Shown piece after piece: positions 34,810 to 43,577 of a stretch of DNA of 64,000 bases. The DNA is from Opitutus sp. (GTDB lineage Bacteria; Verrucomicrobiota; Verrucomicrobiae; Opitutales; Opitutaceae), in contig SIBR01000017.1 of NCBI GenBank assembly GCA_009695065.1, forward strand, positions 1-64,000, in the 5' to 3' direction. How positions within the stretch are numbered: position 1 is the stretch's first letter; every line of letters starts with the position of its first letter. The notes below the pieces were generated by a model. It did no database searches. It was not told the DNA's origin and worked only from the letters and a program-made list of their open reading frames with translations. The translations under genes and the position numbers were made by a program.

Positions 34810-35826
34810 TCAACGCAGCTGCACCGCGCGCACGGCGGCGCGGTCCGAGGGCAAATCGATGGTTTTCGGCGCCGGCAGGGTCACGCGGCCGGTCGCAGCC
34901 CACTCTGTGCCGCGGAGCAAGGTCGTTTGAAATCCGAGGCCGCTAACGGCTTCGACGCCGTGGCCCAGCGCGGTGTGGAATACGCGGCCCCTGCCGTACG
35001 CCACGGCCAGCAGCAGCGGCTCGTGCTCGTGCGTGCGGTCGGACATCGCCGAGGCGAGAACGGTGAGATTTTTGGCCGGACCGCGGAGTCCATGGTAGAG
35101 TTCGTCCTTGGGGTGCATCCACGCCGGTGGCAGGCCGCGCATGATGGCGTGCGATGGATCGCGGGTCTCAACGAGAAATTCATGCTGGGCCCCGTGACCG
35201 CCGCCGGGCCCGGGCGACGTGTCCCGGATCCATTTGTTCTCACGCCACCGCAGATAAGGGCCGGCCTTCTCCGTGCGTCCGCCCCACCCGCCGAGGCCGA
35301 TCATCTCGTTGTATTCCGGCCATTCGGGGAAAGCGTTGTTGGCGGCGTGGTAGGAAACAAAGCCGCCGCCAGCGTTTACGAAATCGACGAAGGTCGCGCG
35401 CACCGCCTCGGGCCAGAGGTCGCCGTTGTAGTTGGAGATAACCACGGCGTAGCCCGTGAAGTTCGGCCGCCACGCCGCCCACGCCGCCCCACTGCGCGAT
35501 TGGTAGTCAGCGGCTGCGGCCGCGAACGCCTTCATTCTCTCCGTCTGCGCCGCCTGTTGGGCGGGCGTGGCGTTTTTTGGCAACGCGGGGCGGACGGGCG
35601 CGGCCGGCGGCGAGGTGGACACGTCGATCGTAAACCGGCCCGAATCTTCGAGGATTTTCTTGAGCAAGGGCGTGGTGGTCGCCCAAGCGTGGTTGTTCTG
35701 TCCATCGACGATCAGGACTTTGATCGTCGGCTGTGCCGCGGCCCGGGCCGGAACCATCGCGCCAAAGACCACGGCACCGGCAAGGAGCGGTGAGACCAGA
35801 CGGGCGAAGCGAAGAGATGTTTTCAT
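34810..35826 (-). CDS. secreted ThuA-domain protein
   Basis: This 338-aa protein has a signal peptide ([20 protein letters not shown], cleaved near ARAAAQP) followed by a ThuA (trehalose-utilisation, glutamine-amidotransferase-like) domain: [64 protein letters not shown], and [16 protein letters not shown] near the end. ThuA domains lack the amidotransferase cysteine and are linked to carbohydrate metabolism, with no settled reaction. Exported single-domain members are common in PVC genomes. It is divergent from the aminotransferase at 36064. Confidence 0.85.
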   Translation of the reverse strand: MKTSLRFARLVSPLLAGAVVFGAMVPARAAAQPTIKVLIVDGQNNHAWATTTPLLKKILEDSGRFTIDVSTSPPAAPVRPALPKNATPAQQAAQTERMKAFAAAAADYQSRSGAAWAAWRPNFTGYAVVISNYNGDLWPEAVRATFVDFVNAGGGFVSYHAANNAFPEWPEYNEMIGLGGWGGRTEKAGPYLRWRENKWIRDTSPGPGGGHGAQHEFLVETRDPSHAIMRGLPPAWMHPKDELYHGLRGPAKNLTVLASAMSDRTHEHEPLLLAVAYGRGRVFHTALGHGVEAVSGLGFQTTLLRGTEWAATGRVTLPAPKTIDLPSDRAAVRAVQLR

Positions 35827-36063
35827 AAGAAATGCCGGTGCGGCCGGCCGTAAATTGTCGCGGGTGGAGAACGGTACATGTCTCTCCCGGCCCCGGTTGT
35901 CACGCGGGATGGGAGGGCTGGCGGTCGGAGGCACGCGACGCGGAGGACGCTTCACTTTTCAGCCAAAGTGCGGCAGGTAACTCATCCCTCCCGGCGTGAT
36001 CACTCCGTTCCCCTCATCCCTCGCCCGTTCGCATCCGGCCGCCGCCGACCCGAAACTCCGCTC

Positions 36064-37227
36064 ATGAACGAATCCTTCCGCCTACGCGCGGTGCAGGCTC
36101 CCATCATTCCCGTCATCGCCGATCTGATCCGGAGTTGTCCGGGCACGATTTCCCTCGGCCAAGGTGTGGTGAACTACGGACCGCCCCAAGCGGCACTGGA
36201 TCAGATCGCGGTGTTTCTCGCCGACGCGGCCAATCACAAATACCAGTCCGTCGCCGGGATCCCCGCGCTCCTCGCCGCCATCGAGGCAAAGCTGGCACTG
36301 GAAAATGACCTGCGAGTTGGCTCTGGGTCCCGGGTAATCGTGACCGCGGGGGGCAACATGGCCTTCATCAATGCGCTGCTCGCCAGCGCGGATCCGGGCG
36401 ACGAGATCATCCTGCCCACGCCGTACTACTTCAACCAAGAGATGGCCATCACCATGGCAGGCTGCCGCGGGGTGCTGGTGCCGACGGACGAAAACTACCA
36501 GCTCCAGCCGGAGGCGATCCGCGCGGCGATCACGCCCCGCACGCGGGCCGTCGTGACCGTTTCGCCCAACAATCCCACCGGCGCCGTCTATTCCGCCGAC
36601 GCCCTGCGCGCCGTGAACCGCCTTTGCGCCGAGCGTGGGATTTTTCACATCAGCGACGAAGCCTACGAGTATTTCACCTACGACGGCGTCCCCCATTTCT
36701 CCCCGGGATCGCTCGCCGGCAGCGCGGAACACACGATCTCCCTGTTCTCGCTTTCCAAGGCCTACGGTTTCGCGAGCTGGCGTATCGGCTGGATGGTGAT
36801 CCCGGCGCGACTCGAAGCGGCCGTGCGCAAAATTCAGGACACGATCCTGATCTGTCCGCCGGTCATTTCCCAATTCGCCGCCATCGGGGCACTGCGGACC
36901 GGCCGCGCCTACGCGGAGGAAAAGCTCGGCGCGATCGCCGAAATGCGCGAGCTCGCGCGGCGGACACTGTCGCGGGTCGACGGGTGTGCGGTGCCGTCGG
37001 TTCAGGGAGCATTCTATCTTCTCCTCCGCATCGCGACCGATCTGCCGGCGCTGGAGGTGGCCACGCGCCTGATCCGCGAACACGGCGTGGCGGTGATCCC
37101 CGGCAACGCGTTCGGCCTCACGCACGGTTGTTACTTGCGGGTGGCCTACGGCGCCCTGCCCAAGGCGGCGACAATGGAGGGCCTCGACCGGCTCGACCGC
37201 GGTTTGCGCACCCTGCTTCAAACGTGA
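36064..37227 (+). CDS. class I/II PLP-dependent aminotransferase
   Basis: This 387-aa cytoplasmic enzyme shows TISLGQGVVNYGPP at the N-terminus, the PLP-binding segment VSPNNPTGAVYS, and the Schiff-base lysine in SLSKAYGFASWRIG (Lys232). The substrate-carboxylate arginine is expected in the C-terminal CYLRVAYGALPK. It belongs to the aspartate/kynurenine/methionine aminotransferase branch; the amino donor cannot be told. The frame is open 62 codons upstream, but homology begins at MNESFRLR. Its stop overlaps a GTG start for a GNAT acetyltransferase, so the two are probably one functional unit. Confidence 0.88.
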   Translation: MNESFRLRAVQAPIIPVIADLIRSCPGTISLGQGVVNYGPPQAALDQIAVFLADAANHKYQSVAGIPALLAAIEAKLALENDLRVGSGSRVIVTAGGNMAFINALLASADPGDEIILPTPYYFNQEMAITMAGCRGVLVPTDENYQLQPEAIRAAITPRTRAVVTVSPNNPTGAVYSADALRAVNRLCAERGIFHISDEAYEYFTYDGVPHFSPGSLAGSAEHTISLFSLSKAYGFASWRIGWMVIPARLEAAVRKIQDTILICPPVISQFAAIGALRTGRAYAEEKLGAIAEMRELARRTLSRVDGCAVPSVQGAFYLLLRIATDLPALEVATRLIREHGVAVIPGNAFGLTHGCYLRVAYGALPKAATMEGLDRLDRGLRTLLQT

Positions 37228-37775
37228 GCGGCACACTACTGGCCCGCGACGGCACCCCCCTGACCTTTGCCCGCATCGCGGCAACGGACAGGGCGGCGCT
37301 TCAGCGTTTCCACGCCGGGCTCTCCGCCGCCACCCGCGCCGTCTTCCTGCCCCACGCTTACGACGATGCCACGCTCGCCCGCGCGGTGGAGCGTGACCGG
37401 CGCGGCCACGACCGGACGTACGCGCTCCGCTCCGGCGGGAAGATCGTGGGTTATTTTTTCCTCTGGGAATTTGACCAGCCCGTGCCGCTCCTCGGCCTCG
37501 GCCTGGCCGATGCCTGGCAGGGACAGGGATTGGGGGCACCGATGCTGCGCCGGTTGCTCAACGACGCGCACGCCGCTGGTTGCGAGGCAGTGGAGTTGAC
37601 CACGGTCCTGACGAATGATCGCGCCTTGCGGCTCTACAAACGCGCGGGATTTCAAGACGTCGGCGTCGTGGATAACCTCGCGGGCGATGGCCGCATCCTG
37701 CGGGAGCGGCGGATGTTTCTCGCCCTCCGATCGGGAGCGACCCCGGCGCCGCGGGATTTTAAGCCGCCGGTGTAG
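37224..37775 (+). CDS. GNAT-family N-acetyltransferase, GTG start
   Basis: This 183-aa protein starts with GTG overlapping the aminotransferase stop (GTGA), since no ATG gives the full fold. Its acetyl-CoA motif is AWQGQGLGAPMLRRLL (pyrophosphate loop QGQGLG at 99-104), followed by AVELTTVLTNDRALRLYKRAGF, the classic end of the GNAT domain. Coupled expression with an aminotransferase suggests N-acetylation of a small amine or amino sugar, though N-terminal acetylation cannot be excluded. It is convergent with the nitrilase-family gene, only 5 bp away. Confidence 0.85.
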   Translation: MSGTLLARDGTPLTFARIAATDRAALQRFHAGLSAATRAVFLPHAYDDATLARAVERDRRGHDRTYALRSGGKIVGYFFLWEFDQPVPLLGLGLADAWQGQGLGAPMLRRLLNDAHAAGCEAVELTTVLTNDRALRLYKRAGFQDVGVVDNLAGDGRILRERRMFLALRSGATPAPRDFKPPV

Positions 37776-37780
37776 CCGGT

Positions 37781-38593
37781 TCAGCCGCCTTCAGCCCGGC
37801 GAGGGCGCGGGGTCAGGCGTATTTCGACTTCCAATACGGTCTCGGCGTCGACGCCATACGGGCCGCGCAGAACCGGCTCGCCCTGAGGTCCAACCACGAG
37901 CGAGCTGCCGATGCAGGCCCGCCCACGCCAAGGCCCGTCCTCGATCGGACCGACGTTGCTGCATCCTGCAATCCAGAGGCCGTAATCGCGGGCCACCGGA
38001 CCGTAGTTGTCGAGCCACAGTTGCCCGTAGGGCTGCGCAGAGTTGTCGTGGCCGGCAGGCACCGCCCACGCGCACGGGGAGAGAATCACGTCCGCTCCCA
38101 TCAACCCAAGCGTCCGACCGACGCTTTGGCCGTGCGAAAATCCGTCCGCGCAAATCATCAGGCCGAAGGTGCCGAGCGGCGTCCGCGCCACGCCGAGACG
38201 ATCGCCTCCGGCATAAAGCGGGTGAGCGATCTGGAGTTCGTTGAGTTTGCGATGGTGGAGAATCACCTCCCCGCGCGGATCCACCAGAACTGCCGAGTTA
38301 AAGATGTCGCCGCCGGCGCGTTCGATCAGGCCCGCGCACACGAACAGCCCGTGCCGGCGCGCCGCGGCGCCTATTCGCGCGCAGGATTCTCCCGATGGAA
38401 TCGTGTCCGCAGCCGCGTGCGCCGATGCATGCGTCCAACCGAGATTCATCGCCTCGGGCAGCAACGCCACCTCCGCGCCCAAAGCGGCAGACTCCGCGAT
38501 TAACGCTTCGGCCCGCCTGAGATTTCGCTGCGGCTCACCGCCGGCGACGCGCATCTGGATCAGGGCAAGTTTCACGGCCCACCACAGAGCCAT
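37781..38593 (-). CDS. nitrilase-superfamily carbon-nitrogen hydrolase
   Basis: The 270-aa product carries the complete catalytic triad of the superfamily: Glu47 in LLPEAMNLGW, Lys116 in HHRKLNEL and Cys148 in LMICADGF. No signal peptide is present, so it acts in the cytoplasm on an amide, carbamoyl or nitrile substrate. The start is uncertain: ATG at 38593 gives MALWWAVKLALIQ, while a GTG at 38575 would give the family-typical start VKLALIQMRV. An ATG at 38629 is also in frame. The downstream neighbour is convergent. Confidence 0.88.
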   Translation of the reverse strand: MALWWAVKLALIQMRVAGGEPQRNLRRAEALIAESAALGAEVALLPEAMNLGWTHASAHAAADTIPSGESCARIGAAARRHGLFVCAGLIERAGGDIFNSAVLVDPRGEVILHHRKLNELQIAHPLYAGGDRLGVARTPLGTFGLMICADGFSHGQSVGRTLGLMGADVILSPCAWAVPAGHDNSAQPYGQLWLDNYGPVARDYGLWIAGCSNVGPIEDGPWRGRACIGSSLVVGPQGEPVLRGPYGVDAETVLEVEIRLTPRPRRAEGG

Positions 38594-38676
38594 AAAATAC
38601 AGGCGGCCCGCAAGGGCGATGTCCGGCAAACCCCGCCCCGAAGAATCGCGAACCCCAGCGCTCCCGTGCTGACAAC

Positions 38677-38922
38677 CTAGCTTTTGGCGGAATCTTCGGG
38701 CACCTCGCGGACGGTAACATCGATCACGCCGTCATCTCCGATCGTTCCCGCGGGAGCGGCGCGGTGCGGCGGGAGGGGAGCTTTCCCGAAGTGGCGACCG
38801 AGCGAGCGGCTCATCCGCGTGACCGCCACGAGCGCCGCCACGAAGACGCCCAGCATAAGCGCGCCGACGGCCACTAATCCCGTCAGGAGTGCTTTCACGA
38901 GACCCCTAAGGCTAAAACTCAC
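38677..38922 (-). CDS. small single-pass membrane protein of unknown function
   Basis: This is an 81-aa frame with one hydrophobic helix (LVKALLTGLVAVGALMLGVF and onward, about residues 8-33), then a basic stretch RMSRSLGRHFGK and a polar tail ending DVTVREVPEDSAKS. The start is unclear: GTG at 38922 (used here), GTG at 38898, or ATG at 38958, which would lie inside a hairpin. I recognise no family. It is transcribed towards the nitrilase gene, with a 83-bp gap. Confidence 0.45.
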   Translation of the reverse strand: MSFSLRGLVKALLTGLVAVGALMLGVFVAALVAVTRMSRSLGRHFGKAPLPPHRAAPAGTIGDDGVIDVTVREVPEDSAKS

Positions 38923-38941
38923 TGAGGGAGGCCTAAGTTGC

Positions 38942-39012
38942 AAAAAAGGAACGCCCATTTGCCCGGGGTTCGTTCATTGCCCCGTTGCAGCCCTCGGGCT
39001 CCGGATGGGCGT
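38942..39012 (-). terminator. candidate terminator of the sulfatase run
   Basis: On the minus strand ACGCCCAT (complement of 39005-39012) pairs with ATGGGCGT (complement of 38951-38958), with smaller nested pairings between. A TTCCTTTTTT tract follows (complement of 38942-38950). It lies about 60 bp after the stop of the sulfatase ending at 39073. The long loop makes it weaker than a classical terminator. Confidence 0.45.
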
Positions 39013-39072
39013 GTCGGCTCTCCCAGCAAGCGGCCTGACCACGCGCGCGGGCCACCGCTGGCGCCGAACTCG

Positions 39073-40449
39073 TCACCGCTTTTTCTTCCCCTTGCGGTGC
39101 AAGGGAAATTCCGGCGAATCGACGTGAGCCGATTCGAGCAACCTGGTCATGCGCGCGGTAATTTCCGGACGGGCCGCGGCAAGATCCTTCGTTTCGCCGA
39201 TATCGTTCGCGAGATTATAGAGCTCCAGTGGCTGATTTGGAGCGGGCCGATATGCTTTCCAATCGCCGGCTCGCGCGGCCTGTTGCGGGGCGGCCTCCCA
39301 ATACAGCAACTCCCGCCGGACCTGTTTCTCCGGCTGTCCCAATAGCGTCGGCGCGAGCGACACGCCATCGAGACCGGCCGGAGTTTTTCCGCGCGCCAAT
39401 TCCACTAACGTTGGAAACAGATCGTCAAACCCCGCCACGAGCGGCGACTCGGCGCCGGCGACAATGCGGCCCGGCCAGCGCGCGATAAACGGCACCCGAA
39501 TGCCGCCTTCGTACAACGTGAATTTCAATCCGCGCAAGGGACCGGCGCTCGCAAAGAACTCCGGGTCCTGCCCGCCCGCGGTGATCGGACCGTTGTCGCT
39601 GGTGAAGATCACCAGGGTGTTGTCCGTGAGTTTCAGCTCCTCCACCAGATCGAGGATCCGCCCCACATCGCGATCCAGCCGCGAAATCATCGCGGCGCGC
39701 ACCGCTCGCGGCTGATCCTGCGCGCAATACGTGGCGCTGCCGGGGAACGCGACCGGCTCCGGCCACTTCCCGCGATACTCGGCCAGGGAATCATCCGGCA
39801 CGGCGACTTCGGCATGCGGCAACGTGTACGCGCCATAGAGAAAGAACGGCTGATCCTTGTGTTGCCGGATAAAATCCAGCGCCGTCGTCGTGAAAAGGTC
39901 ATGCGAGTAAACGCGGCGCTGCTTGTCGCGATTCTCCGGGATCTCCACGCGCGTGTCGTTGCGCCAGAGATGATCGGGATAATGCGTGTGCGCCTGCGTC
40001 TGATCGAGGTAGCCGAAGAAGAGATCGAAGCCTTTCTTCCACGGCGCTCCCGTCGTGCCGCGATCACCCTGGCCCCATTTGCCCACCCCGCCCGTCGCGT
40101 AGCCTGCCCGCTGCAGCAGTTCCACAAACGTCGTGTCCTCGGGGCGGAGGCTCGATTTCGCATTGGACCGGATGCGCGCATGGCCGCTGTGCAGTCCCGT
40201 CAATAACACGCAACGCGCGGGCGCGCAGGAGGCCGACGCATAAAACTGGGTGAAGCGCAGGCCCTCCTTTGCCATCCGGTCGGTCCGCGGCGTATGGATC
40301 AGTTTCTGCCCGTAGCTCCCGAGATCGCCGAAACCAAGATCGTCGGCGATGATGAAAATTATATTCGGCGGACGCGTCACCGTCGCGGCTGGCGCCAGCG
40401 ATACCAGCAGGGCGGCAACAAGAATGCAGAAAAAAGGGAGACGAGGCAT
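39073..40449 (-). CDS. secreted sulfatase, cysteine type
   Basis: This 458-aa protein has a signal peptide (about residues 1-21). The sulfatase fold opens with PPNIIFIIADDLGFGDLG, whose Asp pair binds calcium. The modification motif is CAPARCVLLTG, with Cys75 to be converted to formylglycine (C-x-P-x-R). Further active-site segments are VGKWGQGD and FTSDNGPITAGG. Length is normal. It lies 18 bp after the other sulfatase gene in the same run as the M23 protein, esterase and TonB receptor, pointing to a sulfated glycan. Maturation needs an FGE or anaerobic maturase; the FGE-like protein at 49807 lacks the needed cysteines. Confidence 0.9.
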   Translation of the reverse strand: MPRLPFFCILVAALLVSLAPAATVTRPPNIIFIIADDLGFGDLGSYGQKLIHTPRTDRMAKEGLRFTQFYASASCAPARCVLLTGLHSGHARIRSNAKSSLRPEDTTFVELLQRAGYATGGVGKWGQGDRGTTGAPWKKGFDLFFGYLDQTQAHTHYPDHLWRNDTRVEIPENRDKQRRVYSHDLFTTTALDFIRQHKDQPFFLYGAYTLPHAEVAVPDDSLAEYRGKWPEPVAFPGSATYCAQDQPRAVRAAMISRLDRDVGRILDLVEELKLTDNTLVIFTSDNGPITAGGQDPEFFASAGPLRGLKFTLYEGGIRVPFIARWPGRIVAGAESPLVAGFDDLFPTLVELARGKTPAGLDGVSLAPTLLGQPEKQVRRELLYWEAAPQQAARAGDWKAYRPAPNQPLELYNLANDIGETKDLAAARPEITARMTRLLESAHVDSPEFPLHRKGKKKR

Positions 40450-40467
40450 GGCAAAAAAGGCGGGCCC

Positions 40468-42045
40468 TCAGGGACGCGCCGCTTTGGCTCCCTTCTTTTT
40501 CGGGGCTCGTGCCGCTTCCTCCGGCAACGGCTTATCCTGCGTCGCGAGCCAGGTGTCGTACGCTTTCCCACGGGCGCCGGTATACTTGTAGGTGTCGAAG
40601 ATATCTCCGTGACCCAGCGCTCGCGGATCCTGCTCCTCGCGGAGAGCCTTCATCATGCGATTGCGCATCTCCTCCAGGACCGGCGCGAACGCGAGGTCAT
40701 GCGCGAGATTGCGCACATTTTCCGCGTCGTCCGACAGCCGGTAGAGCTCGTCCGGCGGTCGTTTGCCGAAAGAAAGATCGTAATACGATCCGCCGAGGCG
40801 CTTGAGATACTCCTTCGTGGGACTGCCATCCACGTTGCCGAAATCGGTCTCGGGATTTCCCACCGGCCAGCGATCCGGGAAAAAATTGTGGACGTAAAGA
40901 TACTCGCGCGTCCGCAGCGCACGCACGGGATAGCCGAGATCGTTCGGCCGGCCGAGATCGTGCCGCTCCTTGCCGATCAAGATGGTGTCGCGGTTTTCCA
41001 CGTAGCCCGATTTTTCCGAGCGCAAAATATTCACGAGACTGGAACCGGTGATTTGGGGATGCTTGGGCAGTCCGGCCAGTTCCAGATACGTCGGCGCGAA
41101 GTCGCGCACATTGATAAAGTCCTCCACCACGCGACCCGGCTTGATCCCCTTTCCCCAGCGCATCGCCAGCGGCAGGTGAAAGGCATCTTCGTGAATCTGT
41201 CCCTTCACGTACGGAAACGGCATGCCGTGATCGGAGGTGACGACGACCAGCGTGTTTTCGAGTTCGCCCGCCGCCTCGAGCAGCGCGAGCGCGCGCCCGA
41301 CCTGCGCATCGCCCCACTCCACTTCCACGGCGTAATCGAGCAGGTCGCTGCGCACGACCTTTGTATCGGGCAGGTAGGCCGGGACTTTCACATCCTCGAG
41401 CCGCTTGCCGAGGCGCAAACCGGAGCCCGGTTCATAGACGCGATGCGGTTCGAAGAAACCCATCCAGAAACAAAACGGCTGGCCGGCGGGTTTCTGCTTC
41501 AGGAACGCCTCGAAATTCGCGGGGTAATCCGTGGGATTTATTCCCGTCGCCATGGGCACCAGCTTCTTCGCATCGAAGGCCGGCCCCGCGGGATTGCGCG
41601 TACGACCGGTGAGCGTCTTGAAATCGCCCGGACCCCAGCCCTTGCCGGTCAATCCCACGCTGTAGCCCGACTTTTCCAACAGATCGGGATACACTTCGAA
41701 ACCGGCGGGAAACATGCCGCCATGGGACACGGCTTCCTTCAACTGCCACGTGTTGCGGCCGGTGAGAATGCTCGCGCGACACGGGCTGCATTTGGGATTC
41801 GAGGTGAACGCATTCTTGAACAGCACACCTTCGCGGGCGACGCGGTCAAAGTTCGGCGTCTTGATCCACGTGTTGCCGTTGATGCCCGCGTGCGTGCTGC
41901 CGCCCCAGTCGTCGAAAATGATAAAGAGAATATTCGGGCGGCCCGGGGTCGACGGCGCCGCCGCGGCGGCCGGTGGCGCGAACGTGACGACGGTGGCGCA
42001 GGCCAACGCCGCCAGAAGAAGCTGGAACGGACGGGAGGTTTTCAT
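40468..42045 (-). CDS. secreted sulfatase, CSPCR-type active site
   Basis: This 525-aa protein has a signal peptide (residues about 1-30) and opens PNILFIIFDDWGGSTHAG. The formylglycine motif reads KCSPCRASILTGR, with Cys86 followed by P-x-R; the usual Ser/Ala before Arg is Cys89, a known minor variant. TSDHGMPFPYVKG supplies a second metal/active-site segment. It resembles the heparan-N-sulfatase/arylsulfatase-A-like branch of sulfatase family S1, but the substrate is not determined. Its ATG overlaps the stop of the M23/PKD gene by 4 nt (ATGA), so translation is coupled. Confidence 0.9.
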   Translation of the reverse strand: MKTSRPFQLLLAALACATVVTFAPPAAAAAPSTPGRPNILFIIFDDWGGSTHAGINGNTWIKTPNFDRVAREGVLFKNAFTSNPKCSPCRASILTGRNTWQLKEAVSHGGMFPAGFEVYPDLLEKSGYSVGLTGKGWGPGDFKTLTGRTRNPAGPAFDAKKLVPMATGINPTDYPANFEAFLKQKPAGQPFCFWMGFFEPHRVYEPGSGLRLGKRLEDVKVPAYLPDTKVVRSDLLDYAVEVEWGDAQVGRALALLEAAGELENTLVVVTSDHGMPFPYVKGQIHEDAFHLPLAMRWGKGIKPGRVVEDFINVRDFAPTYLELAGLPKHPQITGSSLVNILRSEKSGYVENRDTILIGKERHDLGRPNDLGYPVRALRTREYLYVHNFFPDRWPVGNPETDFGNVDGSPTKEYLKRLGGSYYDLSFGKRPPDELYRLSDDAENVRNLAHDLAFAPVLEEMRNRMMKALREEQDPRALGHGDIFDTYKYTGARGKAYDTWLATQDKPLPEEAARAPKKKGAKAARP

Positions 42046-43526
42046 GGTTCGATTTGCACGCGCAGGTGTTGGGTTGCCGTCCAGCCGTTCGCGGGATTCT
42101 GGCGCGTCACGCGCACCAAATAAAGGCCGGGCTTTTGATAATGATGCACCACCATGCCATAGCCGTTCGTGGCATGCTGGGCGGGGTCGATGTTCGAGGG
42201 CACCGAAGCCACCGGAGTGCCATCGCCAAAATCGAAGGTGTCGGCGCCGGTCGGGAACTCGAACGCGCGGGAACGAAACACCACCGGATCGCCCGGTTTG
42301 AGCCCAAACGTCGGCGCATACGTGGCATGCACCCAGGAGAGCGCGACCGTCCCGTCAGGTTGCGCTCCCGCAAAGACAAACACGGAGGCGAAGTCGTAGT
42401 CGAAGTTACCCGCGTTGTCGGTGATCTTCACCACTTCACTGTAAAAGCCGGGGCGGTCATAGACGCGCGTGACGGTCGGTCCCGTCGCCGTAGTGCCGTC
42501 GGCAAAAGTCCACTCGAAACTCCGGACGCCCTTTTTCGCCCAGGAGCGCGAGGCGTCGAGCGTCACCGGTTTATGCGCAAGCACCTTCTGATGCGGCCGG
42601 GCGACCGCCATGATCGCCGGATCGTACTGTTCGCGATAGGCCTGCCACAGGAACGCATAGGAATCTTCAACGCCCCATTTGCCCGAAGGCTGGAGACTTT
42701 CGGCGTGAAAATGGAGATGGGTCCACCCGCCGCTCGTCCCTTCCTTGCCAATATAGCCGAGGCGTTGCCCCTGTTTCACCCGGCCGCCGACGCGCACCGC
42801 CGGGTCGATCGTTATCAGATGCGAATAGCGATAAACCCAATCGCGACTGTCCCGCAGATAAACCACATCGTAGCGCGACTTGACCGCCGGATGCGGGGCG
42901 CCGGGCGCCACCTCCGTGCCGCGGGAAAGCACAAAACCGTCGGTCGCCGCCACCACTTCGATCATGCCTTCGGCTCCGCTCATATCCATGCCGGCATGAT
43001 AATAAACCTTGGCGGCCGGCCGCGCGCCGCGACCGACAGGCTCGCCGGAGTACCACGTCATGGAGGCGAACCAGTGTTGTTTGACGGGATAGAGAAACGA
43101 GCCGGGCTGCACCCACGGCGAACCGGCCGGCCAGACCCGGACACGCGCGTCCTTCCGGAGCACCCACCAATCGAAATCGGTGTCCTTCATGTAGGCTTGG
43201 ACCGCGGGCGCATCGGCCTGCACGCCGCCCACCGGGACCGGCAGGCGATAGTTGCCGGACGTCAACTCGGCGCGCTGGCCGTTGATCTCAACGGTCACCA
43301 CAGCGCCCGCGAGCGTGTTGATCACCGCATCGCGCTGCTCGTCCACCTTGAGCAGCTTCACCTGCGCTTTCGTGCCGTCGGCAAAGGTGACCTGCTGGGT
43401 CTCGCCGATATTCAGGTCGATCGTCCGGTGCAAAACGGCGTCAGCGGCGTGAAGACCGGTGGTCAGCAGGGACAGAAGCAGCCACGGGCGCAGCATCGAA
43501 GGGGTTTTCAAGAACAGTGAAATCAT
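42042..43526 (-). CDS. secreted M23-like metallopeptidase-fold protein with PKD domains
   Basis: This 494-aa protein has a signal peptide (about residues 1-28). The LytM/M23 part (about 145-280) has the zinc ligands in YYHAGMD (His177, Asp181) and THLHFH (His272), with the YRYSHL segment and GQRLGYIGKEG. Two PKD-like beta domains follow, about 308-385 (LDASRSWAKKG, FEWTFADGTT) and 410-494 (TFDFGDGTP, HHYQKPGLYLVRVT). M23 enzymes cut peptidoglycan peptides, but here the gene is coupled to two sulfatases, so it may serve glycoprotein/proteoglycan substrates or be a binding protein. Operon with the downstream sulfatases is certain from the ATGA overlap and 18-bp gap. Confidence 0.82.
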   Translation of the reverse strand: MISLFLKTPSMLRPWLLLSLLTTGLHAADAVLHRTIDLNIGETQQVTFADGTKAQVKLLKVDEQRDAVINTLAGAVVTVEINGQRAELTSGNYRLPVPVGGVQADAPAVQAYMKDTDFDWWVLRKDARVRVWPAGSPWVQPGSFLYPVKQHWFASMTWYSGEPVGRGARPAAKVYYHAGMDMSGAEGMIEVVAATDGFVLSRGTEVAPGAPHPAVKSRYDVVYLRDSRDWVYRYSHLITIDPAVRVGGRVKQGQRLGYIGKEGTSGGWTHLHFHAESLQPSGKWGVEDSYAFLWQAYREQYDPAIMAVARPHQKVLAHKPVTLDASRSWAKKGVRSFEWTFADGTTATGPTVTRVYDRPGFYSEVVKITDNAGNFDYDFASVFVFAGAQPDGTVALSWVHATYAPTFGLKPGDPVVFRSRAFEFPTGADTFDFGDGTPVASVPSNIDPAQHATNGYGMVVHHYQKPGLYLVRVTRQNPANGWTATQHLRVQIEP

Positions 43527-43577
43527 GGTGTCAGAGGAAAATCGTATCCGTAGAGAGGAACAGGATGCCGGGCGAGG

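Noticed and set aside
38923..38958. Upstream ATG start for the small membrane protein
   Set aside because: This ATG lies inside one arm of the candidate terminator hairpin, making translation from it unlikely; a GTG downstream fits better.
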